A stretch of DNA of 64,000 nucleotides from contig CM068592.1 of the NCBI GenBank assembly GCA_035048485.1, positions 43,214,133-43,278,132 of the forward strand, in the 5' to 3' direction. The DNA is from Pteria penguin (Eukaryota; Mollusca; Bivalvia; Pterioida; Pteriidae). The notes under the pieces were generated by a model. That model was not told the origin of the DNA. It searched no databases and saw only the letters and a list, made by a program, of their open reading frames with translations. The position numbers were made by a program, and so were the translations under genes. Positions 50,500-61,548 of the stretch are shown here, piece after piece; the first letter of the stretch is position 1, and each line of letters opens with the position of its first letter.

Positions 50500-50767
50500 T
50501 AATCATTCAGTCAATTAAATACGGCAGCACAGAGGTGACATACACTACTCTTTATTTATCTCGAGGGAACTTTTTTCCCGATAGTACGACTTTTTATCTC
50601 GAGAGAACGGCATTTTTATATCTCGAGGGAACGAGTTTTATCTCGAAGAAACGTCTTTTTAAATCTCGAGGGAATGACATTATCAACCAAGATTATTACA
50701 TTTTGTATATCCATAATAAAACATTAATTATATATATATATAACACAAACACTCTTGTTTACTTTCT

Positions 50768-50911
50768 TTATCAAGCAATTGTTAGAAAAGTACAGAAGAA
50801 CTATGTAACATCCATATTTACATGTCTAATATAAATGTTTATATTAGACATGTAAAGATAGATGTTACATAGTTCTTCTTAATTTTTCTAACAATTGCTT
50901 GATAAAGGCCA
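50768..50911. mobile_element. Nested palindrome, about 70-bp arms
   Basis: TTTATCAAGCAATTGTTAGA ... AGAAGAACTATGTAACATC is matched inverted by GATGTTACATAGTTCTTCTT ... TCTAACAATTGCTTGATAAA. The centre, near 50834, is AATATAAATGTTTATATT. Confidence 0.85.
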
Positions 50912-50995
50912 GGAGGCCGAAAATTTGCGACAAAGAGTGTTTGTGTTGTTTCTTTTAGTGTATTTTACTTCCCTTTGGAGGACTACTTATTCTAT

Positions 50996-51212
<217 letters not shown>

Positions 51213-51953
51213 CTAGGGGAGGTAACCTCTTTAAGGGAATTTATATAACTTTAAAGTCACAAATGTCATTTGATAAGGTTGTCATGTGATCACTTTTGAT
51301 CAGAAAAATCAAAAGTTATCAAATGACACAAACATCAAGATAATCTAAAATTTAATAAAATAACCATAACGATTTTTTGTTTGGTTGAGGTCTTATTTCG
51401 TCAATTGAGGCTTATTATGGGTTGAATATCGTAATATAGAACTTTCGTTCACTGAAAGTAAACAAGAACTCACTCACAATATTATATCTTTAGAATTGTG
51501 AGTTGCTGATACGAGATGCAAATGCGTATGTAAGAGTGTAGTGAAGCGCATAGATCTGCATTAAGAGAATAATCATTCTAAAATCAGCCAAATATATCTG
51601 GGGGTCTTGACCACTTTGAATTTAAGAAATATGCAGCGTCGCGTCGTCCGCTGGTGACAGGAGATACATTGGCAAGTTAATAAACTTTCGTTCAATGAAA
51701 GTAGGCAATGTCTATGACTCTTTAAATTTGTAAGTTGCTGATATTAGATCTACAGATGCGTACGTAAGTGTGTTACAGCGTATCTAAAGATAACAAACTA
51801 TTACATATTACTACGTCATAGAGTCATGATAGTAATAAATGATTATTAATACAAGCAATTTGAGGGAACGAGAGTCGTTCCTCGAGATAAAAAAGTCGCT
51901 CCCTCGAGATTAAAAAAAAAAGGAGTGTGTGTGTCACCTCTGTGTCACCGTAA

Positions 51954-52168
51954 TTAAAAGACAAAGTCTTCTTTGTGACACGACACTAAGATAAGGCATT
52001 GAATTGTAAGTAATAAAAGAAAGATAACCCTTATGAAATAGAAAATTTCTATTCCACATTTTTTTCTTTTGGTATGGCTAGTGTTAAATTTGTATCATAG
52101 TCCATTTAATATTTCCTCTGATTTGATGAACAATGTATTCAGAATATTACAAAATTAGTTTTCTCACA
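51954..52168. other. No gene seen
   Basis: AT-rich spacer. Confidence 0.4.
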
Positions 52169-52176
52169 TTTCGGAT

Positions 52177-52268
52177 CACAGGCGTAAAGAAAGCTCGGGT
52201 TGCTATGTAGGCGTAAAAAAGTTCTTTTTTACGCCTACATAGCAACCCGAGCTTTCTTTACGCCTGTG
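52177..52268. mobile_element. Perfect 44-bp-arm palindrome with 8-bp target duplication
   Basis: The left arm 52177-52220 (CACAGGCGTAAAGAAAGC ...) and right arm 52225-52268 are perfect complements around the four-base centre GTTC. The flanks TTTCGGAT (52169-52176) and TTTCGGAC (52269-52276) form an 8-bp duplication with one mismatch. CACAGG ends and 8-bp duplication match the fold-back at 18912-19374. Confidence 0.9.
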
Positions 52269-52276
52269 TTTCGGAC

Positions 52277-53404
52277 AGGAAAATCCTTATTTTTTCCTGG
52301 AAAGGTTTTGTTATCTCACCCTCCGTTATCTCACACTGTGGTCGTGGCTTAAACCAGAAGTTGACGAACTACAGGATCCTCAGCAACACATTACCTCATA
52401 TCTTTTATCTAGGTCATCGCCACTGAATGCAAAATGTTCTTCAAATGATTAACCTCAGCTTCATGTCTTCGTCGTCAGTCTCGGACAGTACATATGAAAT
52501 TTCCCGAAGCATTAATTAATACTAGAACTATACACTATATCATAAACATACTCCAAAGATACGGGTGTCCTATTTATTGTGAATAGCAACAAGGATAGGG
52601 CCTATCATAAGGAGTTTTTAATTTTTTTTCATTTTATTTCATATTACATTAATTTACACAAACGCGTGATACGTGTGTTACCCGCGGCCCCCCCCCCCCC
52701 CCTACTAAATATCGGAATATCTACGTCATACGTGTCATGAAGACAGGAATTTCAGTTCATTTTTAATCAGCTTTGTTAATCAGAAGATGGAGTTAATATT
52801 TTTAAAGGTTCTCAACTATCATAATATTTATATTTTGTGCATTTTATATCTACATAAAATGACAAAAATCGTTCTTTTCAATCTCATGTACTACAGTACT
52901 GGATCGTTTTGTATGCTGACATCTCGAGCTCTCCGGTGAATTAATGCCGTAAAATTGATTTAAATACTTACTCTTTAGCTAATTATCCTTTCCAAAGAAT
53001 ACTTTCTGTATATAGATCTACATATTCAAGATTTTGTGGTACGCAAATGGGACTCGCTGATGCAAATTTGTGGGAATCTATCTTTCTTCCCCGTATTTAC
53101 ATTTCTGCGGTAGTGGAACTCCTCGATGTCGTCAAAGTCACGTGATTTCGCGCATGAATATTAATGAGAAAAAAAGCGGACGCATTTCCCATTAGTGGTG
53201 TTAGATCCTATTAATCTACTGAAGGATATTAGATACTTCTTAAAGTTTTTCTTTGGCTCATCTGAGCCAAATATTGAGTTTGTCCAAGGGCAGGCTCTGC
53301 GGAAGTATTTAGCCCTACCCAAGAAGTCTTTTTTATTTACTTATTTTTATTTTTTTTTATTATTTTGGTTTTACTTATTTGTATCTAATTTATTTATTTA
53401 TTTA

Positions 53405-53460
<56 letters not shown>

Positions 53461-53541
53461 GTCCACAAATATTCCTAAATCACATTTGTATTGATAAGTC
53501 CTAAACATAATTATGAATATAATTATATATAATGTACATAC
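52277..53541. other. No gene seen
   Basis: Includes a 16-base C run near 52687-52702 and a (TTA)n run at 53402-53460. The frame at 53195-53461 ends in the TTA run and is not supported as a gene. Confidence 0.4.
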
Positions 53542-54128
53542 TGCTGTGTCGGCCTATTCTGCGTGTCGGCTTATTCTGCGCTGCGCATTTTGTGACATTG
53601 TAATCACTTCCGTGTAAACACTGGTGCACATTTTTGAGGCCAGTTCTGCTTTATCTCCAATTGTGTACAATTAAAGAAAATAGACTCAGCCTCTGTAAGT
53701 AGGCCTATTTAAAGAAGAAGAAAAACAATAGATCGAGCAAGATCATTTAGTTTACAATACACAGAAAAAATATTGTTAGTTCAGTTGGCCTTGAGCCAAC
53801 TATAGCAAATTTCAACTTTTCATAGAAATCCATTTCACATCAATTTTGTCCAAAATTATAGTCTGTTTCATTTTTATATACAATGTAAGGTTCTCGATAG
53901 CGTCGTATTAGCCGATATAGTTGACATTCAGCTGACGCATGGGTAAGTTGACATTAGCTATGTTTTGTTTTATTTATACAACTGGATAACAAATAAAAAT
54001 TGTATCAACGTATAGAGTAAAGATCAGTCTAAAAGTGCTGAATGTTATTTTGCTGGTTCGTTTTTTTCAAACCGACTTAACATAGGCAAGTGTGTTTAAG
54101 GGCGCAGAATAGGCCGACAGCATAGTAC
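53542..54128. mobile_element. 587-bp element with TIRs, probable TA duplication
   Basis: CTGCTGTGTCGGCCTATTCT on the left is matched inverted by AGAATAGGCCGACAGCATAG on the right. A second TGTCGGCTTATTCTGCG follows the left end. TA stands at both outer edges. No transposase. Confidence 0.7.
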
Positions 54129-54828
54129 TAACGTAAAGTATGTTTTGTTATTACCATTACGTAAAGTTTGTCATTCCCAGTGTTTTCCAATATAGATACC
54201 TGAAAAATCCTTAGCTTTGATTACATATAACCATTACCTAAGGCAGGCATTATTCCACTTTCTTATCATATGACCTACTCGTCTCTACTTTTCATGTGTA
54301 GCGTTGCTTTTTGCCTCAAACTTTGTGAAACATTGTTATTTGCATTTGTATCACGCCTTTTTTAGACGCATATGCGCTTACATATTTTGCTTGTCTATCA
54401 TAGTTTATGCATATCGCTATTTTTTAATTTCTCATGTTTTCATATTGCATATTTCCTTGATAACCTAGCACGTACTTCTCATAAGCAGTATTTTACACAA
54501 TACTTTCAGCATTTTCCTTACTTCATTGTTTCTATGTTTTCAATTTTTCCTATAACTTTGCTTCCACTCAATAGAAAATACTGTTACACATTTTGAATTT
54601 TGACCCTTGTATTGTTAGGCCCGTCCACGTACTCGCTCGATTTTTGCGTATATAGCTGCGAGGTGTATGTACTTTTTATAGATCATGGACATGGGTAATA
54701 ATTTAGATCAGTATAGAGCGGGCGTTGGTTTACACTACTGTAGCATTCATAGTTTCAAACATTGCACAATAGTTTTGTAATTTAAGGATTTATTTAACAA
54801 TATATCAGCATCTGCAATATTCAATGAT
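54129..54828. other. No gene seen; possible LINE 5' UTR at the right end
   Basis: The frame at 54372-54596 has no family features. Confidence 0.35.
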
Positions 54829-55030
54829 TTGTCGCTTCAAGTTCATGTCACACTTGTGCGACTACATTGTTGTTTCTTACTGGCATACTTGGGAATACCA
54901 CCTTCGAAGTTATGTCTATTATTAATCTTACTAGTATGTATGGATATACACCCAAACCCTGGACCTGAAAATATTACTCCTGAAGCTTTCATTAAAATCC
55001 TTTATCTTAACATTCGTAGTCTAAAAGAAA
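54829..55030 (+). pseudogene. LINE A, 5' end of ORF with 2A-like motif and endonuclease start
   Basis: Begins MSLQVHVTLVRLHCCFLLAY, a hydrophobic leader, then DIHPNPGP (54943-54966), then FIKILYLNIRSLK, the start of the apurinic-type endonuclease domain. NPGP preceded by a hydrophobic leader is the arrangement of 2A-like sequences described in APE-type LINEs. Downstream the frame is lost. Confidence 0.75.
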
Positions 55031-55085
55031 AAAGAGGAGTTATTGGCTCAGTTATGTGGCAGAAGTCACCATGGAGCTATACAAT
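55031..55085 (+). repeat. 55-bp block shared with 62667-62721
   Basis: AAAGAGGAGTT, then TGGCTCAGTTATGTGGCAGA and AGTCACCATGGAGCTATACA. It differs from the 62667 copy at two adjacent positions only, although the copies sit in different places of two LINEs. Confidence 0.85.
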
Positions 55086-55194
55086 ACATGAATATAAATG
55101 ATATACTAGCACATATAACACATTACAAAAATATTTTATTGTAGTGCAATTGCGATACCGACTTATGACGGTCAATTAATTTGACAAACGCCAA

Positions 55195-55350
55195 ACAAAT
55201 GGTGTGGTTAACCGGTTTACGGGCCCACCTTCCCACTCACCGTAACAGCAGAACAATCGAAGGACGTACATTTAAAAATTTGTAAATAATCCTCCATGTA
55301 AAGAACAACAGGTATCGCATATTGAGAGGTCATAAAAATATAAACACGTA
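55195..55350 (-). repeat. Dispersed repeat shared with 17105-17275 (inverted), inside LINE A
   Basis: The minus strand reads ACATGGAGGATTATTTACA, GAGTGGGAAGGTGGGCCCGT and ACCGGTTAACC, as in the 17-kb copy. Confidence 0.78.
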
Positions 55351-55394
55351 AGGTATTGCAAAACACATAATGATATAAAAATATATGCGACATC

Positions 55395-55578
55395 AACATG
55401 ATAAACCGTGCTCTAAGACACAAAGTAGAATATTTAGCTGACATAGCCTCCGATTATGACATTATCTGTATCACTGAGTCTCACCTAGTTGAAAATGTAA
55501 AAACAATAGACTTACTTATTGAGGGCTTTCATTCCAATTCCATACGTCTAGGTCGTTCAGCTCACGGTGGGGGATGAT
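55395..55578 (+). pseudogene. LINE A endonuclease fragment
   Basis: LRHKVEYLADIASDYDII, then CITESHLVENVKTID and GGG: the N-terminal half of an APE endonuclease, with the catalytic-site Glu of TESHL. It is cut by a MITE at 55581. The second half of the domain is not found after the MITE. Confidence 0.78.
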
Positions 55579-55580
55579 AG

Positions 55581-55768
55581 ACCCTTTCACACTAATCTGC
55601 GGACCTAATATTAATATTTTGATGGGCGGAAGTATTTGCGGAGACCTATTAGTAACACCTTTTATCAACATTGCGTGGTTGAAGAGTATTGTGAGCTGGC
55701 ACGAATAGGTCTCCGCAAACACTTCCGCCCACCAAAACATTAGGTCCGGCGGTTAGTGTGAAAGGGTT
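55581..55768. mobile_element. MITE with about 70-bp inverted ends in LINE A
   Basis: ACCCTTTCACACTAATCTGC ... GGGCGGAAGTATTTGCGGAG is matched inverted by CTCCGCAAACACTTCCGCCC ... GGTTAGTGTGAAAGGGT. No coding sequence. Confidence 0.88.
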
Positions 55769-55779
55769 TATTATATATA

Positions 55780-57452
55780 CAGCCTCAACCCACCGGGCCG
55801 AGTTTCGTACAGCTAGAAAGAAAGGTATTTCTATCCTAATTAATTATTTTTGTGAACAGAGTAGTATTGATGACAGCCATGCTTCCCTTCATCCTTTTGA
55901 TATACTTGCTCCCTCCTGTTTGAATAATATACATATTACTGAGCAAGATGTTATTGACTCCTTATCTCTCATAAAAACATCTTAAGCTAGTGGACCAGAT
56001 TTGATTAGTCCCCGCCATCATACTTGACTAAAATCATTAACTATTCTTTATCTGAATCTTGCTTCACTGAAAGATGGAAATCCGCTAATGTGAGTCCAGT
56101 ACATAAGACACGTGGCAAATCTGACCCGTCTAATTATAGACCAATATCCCTCCTCAGCTGTGTCTCGAATTCGAGGCCTTTTGAAAAATGTATTTTTAAA
56201 CATTTCTATAATTACTTGCATACTCATAAGCTAATTACTCCGGTCCAATCTGGTTTCACCCCTAATGATTCCTGTGTATACCAACTAATTGATCTCTATG
56301 ACACATTCTCGAGGACCTTGGATGATGATAACGAAGTAAGAGCTGTGTCCTGTGACATTAGCAAGGCCTTCGACATGTTGTGGCATAGGGGTCAGCTATT
56401 CAAACTTAGGCGAATGGATGTCACTGGTCCCCTACTCTCATTGTTTAAAAGCTATTTAAGTGATCGCGTTCAGAGAGTTGCCCTAGAAGGAAGTTTTTCT
56501 GAGTATTAAACTGTAAAAGCCGGAGTTCCCCAGGGGTCCATATTTGGGCCTTTTCTATTTCTCGTTTATATTAACGATATTGTTAACGAAATACGCACAA
56601 ATATAAGACGTTTTGCAGATGACACATCTTCGCACATTATAGTAGAAAATCCCGATGCAGCAGCCAACATGTTAAACTCAGATCTACATAAAATCCATGC
56701 TTGGTCACTACAATGGCTAGTTAATTTCAATCCTAACAAAACCGAAGAAATTATACTAAGCCGAAAAAAGAACAAATTTCACACACACCCTTAAATATGA
56801 ACAACACACCCATTAAAACGTCACAACACACAAACATCTTGCACATGGCACGAACATATTCATGACATAACATTCAAAGCAAGGAAACGTATAAACCTGT
56901 TACGCACTTTAAAGTATCAGCTTGATAGAAAAACTTTAGAAATTATCTACTTTTCGTAATTAGGCCAATTCTTGAGTAGGGGATGTTATTTGGGATAACT
57001 GCTCACTGACAGACAGTCTTGAAATTGAAAATATCCAAATTGAAGCGGGAAGGTTGATTACTGGGACTACAAGGTCATGTCCCAAAGCTGATATTCTAAA
57101 GGAAACAGGTTGGGACACACAAAACAAAACAGACGCTACAAACACAGACTAACAACTTCTTATAAAATGATGCACAAACACACTCCTATATCTTTATACT
57201 ATGGTCCCTCCAAGTGTTAGTGAAGCTACTCAAAGAACCCTGAGATCATCAGACAAGTTCCAAATTCCATTCTCACGCACTTCTAACTACAAAAATTCTT
57301 TCATTCCACAAACTGTGAATAACTGTAACTCCCTGCCACAAAACATAAGAAATCTTAATTCTCTATACTCTTTCAAAAGTTATGTAAACAGTACCAATAA
57401 TAAGGTGCCGAAATATTATTATGTAAAGATGATGGATAAATCTAAACCATAA
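55780..57452 (+). pseudogene. LINE A reverse transcriptase and C-terminal part, broken
   Basis: In order: ILINYFCEQSS; KSANVSPVHKTRGKSDPSNY with RPISLLSCVSN; LITPVQSGFTPNDSC; SCDISKAFDMLWHRG (motif A); AGVPQGSIFGPFLFLVYIND (motif B); RRFADDTSSHI (motif C, ADD); LDRKTLEIIYFS (thumb); then SLPQNIRNLNSLYSFKSYV and PKYYYV near 57420. Stops occur after RT motif A (near 56509) and repeatedly beyond 56790. The copy is nonfunctional. The frame's tail reappears at 59697-59898, beyond the Penelope-like insertion. Confidence 0.85.
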
Positions 57453-57454
57453 GT

Positions 57455-59696
57455 CCAAAAATCATGAAACCAGACGACATACAAAATCAGTGAAAATGAA
57501 AAACAAATGGAAAATAACACAATATGTCTACTTGAAGAGCATATGTGAACCCCTGTGATGGAGTGAGATCAGGTGCCCGGGGAGAGTGAGCATCTCCTGC
57601 TTGCTAGCAACACCCGTCACATATACCCAGTAGAAAGAGTCAAATCGTGTGAATTCCATATGTATTTATATATGGAGAAGTCGAAGTAGGTAACCTTCTA
57701 GTAAAGAAGGTGTCAAATCTGTGTAAAATGATCGGAATCGGTCTCAGTCCAGAATATCATTTAAAAGTCTGGATAACGAGATATCATATGGAGTAATAAG
57801 AATCTCGTAACGACCGTAGAACTTCCTCGGTGACGTTGCTAGTCTAGCACATATATAACCCTGGTTGAGCAGCTTAACTGAAAGTCGCCTAGCCCTCAGA
57901 ACAAAGTCATTGTAATTTGAACTTGCTCTGGAATAACGTATTAACTGAGATATGAATACGCCGTATGCGGGCGATGATGGAATGTTGCTACTTATGAAAG
58001 GAAAGTTTGTGATAGCGAAATTGAAATCGTCACGGTTGTCATAGAGTGAGGTGTTCAATTGACCATTAATGTCGAAAAACAACATAATATCTAAATACGG
58101 AGTAGAATTACTATTTTCTGTGGTTTCTTTGACCTCCAGTTCACTTGGATAGATGATGCTAAGGTAATCCGCGAATGAAGGATTATTAATTGAAAGCAAG
58201 TCATCTATATATCTGTAAGTAAAATTGAAGCCAAGAGCCAATTGTTTTTTACCTTGCGAAAGCAAAGACTGAATGAATTCAGCTTCGTATGAGTAAAAGA
58301 ATATGTCAGCCAGAAGCGGAGCACAGTTAGTGCCCATTGGAATGCCGACAATTTGTTGAAAAACCTTACCTCCAAACACCACAAAAATCTTATCGATAAG
58401 AAAGTTCAACATCTGGATGACTGCTGTTTCAGTGTATTTATTTTTGGAATCAGAATTTTCCCTAACAAAGTAAGTTTTATCGTGGCCTATTACTATATAT
58501 TTGAATTTGCGGCTTCCCTTTTTACTAGTAAATGCATTTTGAATAATTTTAGCCAATCTGTCTTTTAATTTCTGATGAGGGATCGTTGTGTAAAGAGTCG
58601 AAAAGTCAAAAGACTTGATGGAGTGAATTTTAGTAAAACTTTTTGATTTTAGATGTTCTAACAACTCTTTTGAATTTTTAAGGATCCACATTTGATTAAT
58701 TCCACTTCTGGAATATACTGTTTCGCAATATATATGAAGGCCAGATTTAATTTCTGATAATATTTTTGTGAGCAGGATCGATACAGATTTTGTGGAACAC
58801 TTCGAGGAACCAGCGATAAAGCGTTGTTTGTAAGGATTTTTGTGCATTTTTGGAATGCAGTACAAATATGGAAGTTCTAAATTCAATTTATTTGAGTCAA
58901 TACCAAACGTATTGAGGACAGATTTATAATTCTCGAGTACTCCGAAAAGTTCGTGAGAGTATAAGTAGGATTTCCTAGAGCTGAATTTAATCCTAATTTT
59001 TTCACTAGGCTGTCAAAGTAATATTTCTTACAAGTAAATGTATAATTATTAGATGCTTTATCTGTTGGTGTAATGATATAATGTTCTTGGAGGAAGGTAA
59101 GTTCTCTGACAACATCAGGATCTTTAAAAATAGATTCGAATCTGGTGTTTACAGAACCTTGTAATTTTTTAATTTTTGATCTCAGCAGTACTGCAATAGA
59201 TTTTATCCATTCCGAAAGAGTGTCGAATTGTACTTCCTCTCTTTTTGCCCATCGTGTGGCATATTCCTCGCAGCAGTTCATAATATTCTCAAAATTTTGG
59301 CTCCATGTGTATGATCTGGGTTCTCTGTATTTTGGACCTTTAAGTAAAAGTTCTCTTAATTTGGTGTTTTTAACAATATCAAGATCACCAGTAATGACAT
59401 GGCCACAAGGAGAATATACAATATTAGATGAGGAACATGCACACGGTTGAGGATGGCATGCAGAGTTGCTAAGATCAAGACACTGTAGAAACCCTTTGTA
59501 ATTATAAATTTTGGATGCAACTGATGGCGTGTAGCTATAGAAAATACATGGCGGATCTTTGTTTTTGAAATATGGAGGTATTAATATGGAGGTATAATTA
59601 TTATGGTGAAAGGAAATTCCAAATACTTCATACTCGTTTAAGATAAGGCTGCAGCTCTCTGAACGCGGATCTCTGTAAGAATCATGTTTCCGAAAA
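57455..59696 (-). mobile_element. Penelope-like retroelement body, inserted in LINE A
   Basis: Minus-strand body with two ORFs (58883-59731 and 57744-58886) and a 3' region down to about 57455 (GGGAGTGAGCATCTCCTGC complement). LINE A coding sequence stands on both sides: its tail after PKYYYV is missing at 57452 and resumes at 59697 with CQCGEVETAHHFLFEC. Assignment to Penelope-like elements rests on RT motif style and the repeated terminal sequences. No GIY-YIG endonuclease was seen. Confidence 0.55.
57744..58886 (-). pseudogene. Penelope-like reverse transcriptase, C-terminal part
   Basis: Contains YLYCIPKMHKNPYKQRFIAG (RT N-terminal block), SIKSFDFSTLYTTIPH (motif A), QQIVGIPMGTNCAPLLADIF (motif B), FTYRYIDDLLSIN (motif C with YIDD), then YLDIMLFFDINGQL and FNFAITNFPFISSNIP, and ends SRLLNDILD. 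The 380 codons are open, with all RT motifs intact. It should be the continuation of the frame at 58883-59731; a shift at about 58930-58950 separates them. I do not see an N-terminal or C-terminal endonuclease. The family is high-copy in bivalves, corals and fish. It could be listed as an uncharacterised RT rather than Penelope. Confidence 0.75.
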
Positions 59697-59731
59697 CAAC
59701 CTGTGTCAATGTGGAGAGGTTGAAACAGCAC
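58883..59731 (-). pseudogene. Penelope-like element, region upstream of the RT
   Basis: 282 open codons with CACSSSNIVYSPCGHVITGD, LLLKGPKYREPRSYTW, EWIKSIAVLLRSKIKKL, and TPTDKASNNYTFTCKKYY, the block just before the RT core. The first residues (to about 59697) are read from antisense LINE A sequence, so the true element frame begins inside. No own start codon can be assigned. A frameshift near its end separates it from the RT core. Confidence 0.7.
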
Positions 59732-59898
59732 ATCATTTCCTCTTTGAATGCCAGTTTCTCAACAATATGAGATTGTATACACTTTCAACTTTGACAGTCA
59801 ATTAAAATGCTGAAATCCTGCTAAAGGGTTGTCTTCTCTATAGTGACAGTGTCAATGAGCATATCTTCAGTATAGTTCATAAACATATAAAACATATA
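59697..59898 (+). pseudogene. LINE A tail (Cys motif) beyond the Penelope-like insertion
   Basis: Plus-strand frame CQCGEVETAHHFLFECQF and SVNEHIFSIVHKHI, the zinc-knuckle end of LINE ORF2. One stop (TAA) interrupts it. Confidence 0.7.
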
Positions 59899-60101
59899 GA
59901 ACATATATACCTTTTAATTTTGTGCACCACATCCCCATTTCGACAAATTATGTCTCTTCAGTGATGCTCGTGGCCGAATGATTGGAATTCTCAAAATATA
60001 TTAAAAATATGAAGAGCAGAGTTAAAGCCAAATTGACCTAAAAGTGAACCAATGAAGCTATCTAAGGACAGAGCTATGCATGAGGGAGATACTCCTTAGT
60101 T
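59899..60101. repeat. Terminal-type repeat, copy 1
   Basis: GAACATATATACCTTTTAAT ... GATGCTCGTGGCCGAATGAT ... GGGAGATACTCCTTAGT. About 95% identical by eye to 60249-60450. A 75-bp relative is at 45257-45330. Read on the minus strand, they resemble the pseudo-LTR repeats of Penelope-like elements. Confidence 0.8.
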
Positions 60102-60248
60102 TTAGAGCGATTTACTTAATTTGATGACTGAAAATTTGAAGTATATATTTCATGTCAGTACAAAAGCACTGAAAACTAGACTTATGATGCCCTCGGGAAC
60201 TATCAGTCCACCAGCAGTGACACCGGCCTAGTGGTTATAATAAATAAA

Positions 60249-60450
60249 GAACATATATACCTTTTAATTTTGTGCACCATATGCGCATTTAGACAAATTA
60301 TGTGTCTTCAGTGATGCTCGTGGCCGAATGATTGGAATTCTCAAAATATATAAAAATATGAAGAGCAGAGTTAAAGCCAAAATGACCGAAAAGTGAACCA
60401 AAGAAGCTATCTAAGGACAGAGCTATGCATGAGGGAGATGCTCCTTAGTT
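60249..60450. repeat. Terminal-type repeat, copy 2
   Basis: Direct copy of 59899-60101, separated by a 147-bp spacer (CCCTCGGGAACTATCAGTCC, then ACCGGCCTAGTGG) that also resembles 46570-46625. Confidence 0.8.
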
Positions 60451-60934
60451 ACAAGACAGTAAAATATTTCTTTGATTTGTAATTCATTTGATTCACACAA
60501 TTTGTTTTTCTTCAACCTCTTTCTTTCCATCCCTGTTCATTTATACATATTTTTATGCATATACATGTACACTGTATGCATTGAATTATTTATGTTAGTG
60601 TATATGTATATAGTTATGTATACAGCTGCACACTGTATATATGTTTATGTATATGTGTGTGTATGTATATATGGGTACATGTATCAACATATATTCTTTA
60701 AATGAAAGAATTCACAACATCTCATTAAGACCTTCTAACTATATTGTTTTCTTTATAAAAAGTATAAACAATTTATTTTATGTTTGTACCTAATGATGTC
60801 GGCACTTGTTTATATCTATGTAATTTGACTTCAAGGAGAGGGCTTAATCTAAGAATTTTCTTGTTGCCCAATCCTGATCTTTTGTTGTTTGTAAACATCT
60901 TCAATGCATTCTAATTAATAAATACTGTTTAAAC
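60451..60934. other. No gene seen
   Basis: TG/TA-rich low-complexity sequence at 60540-60700; the frame at 60472-60705 is not supported. Confidence 0.4.
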
Positions 60935-60956
60935 TATATATACAGCCACAAATCTT

Positions 60957-61540
60957 ATGATTACCAGATTAACAGATTTTAAATTTGGATTCGGTGAAAG
61001 TTTTTGGATTGAAGTTAAATTTCCATCATATTCCTTTGTTTTATGCACTATATACAGATCTCCAAATAGTTATACCCAATTTTGGGATAGTCTTCAATAT
61101 TCCATCGAAGATGCGATAAATTATAACCCAAACGTTGTCATCGTCGGAAATATCAATATTGATTTGTTAACAAATAAGTCACACCGATATTACCTAGAAA
61201 TTGATAGCTTGGAATGCGTGTGGATAGAGATTAAAACTCACAATAATTATGTTCTTATTGGCACATTTTACAGACCACCAAACAGTCCATGTAATGTATG
61301 GGATCTAGTTGAAGAATCTTTTGAATGTGCATTTAATACTTAACATGCAAACATACTTAACACAGGTAACTGTAACAAAAACCAATCACAAGTCAAAAAC
61401 ACAAAAATCAGCATGCTCATACATAACTACCAGTTCAATCAAATTATAACACAACCTAACTCAATAACAGAAAACACATCGACACGCATCGACTTACACT
61501 TTACAAATAACTCACAAATCATCAAACATCCTGCATTTGT
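60957..61540 (+). pseudogene. LINE B endonuclease pieces, rearranged
   Basis: Three successive fragments read FGESFWIEVKFPSYSFVLC / IYRSPNSYTQFWDSL / VVIVGNINIDLLTNKS, then LECVWIEIKTHNNYVLIGTF / YRPPNSPCNVWDL, then after a stop at 61341 IHNYQFNQIITQPNSITENT / RIDLHFTNN. The first two cover the same part of the endonuclease (W-E-I ... T-YR-PPN), so two different copies are joined near 61188. The active-site block GNINIDLL is N-for-D changed from the usual GDFN. Confidence 0.78.
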
Positions 61541-61548
61541 CTAACCTT

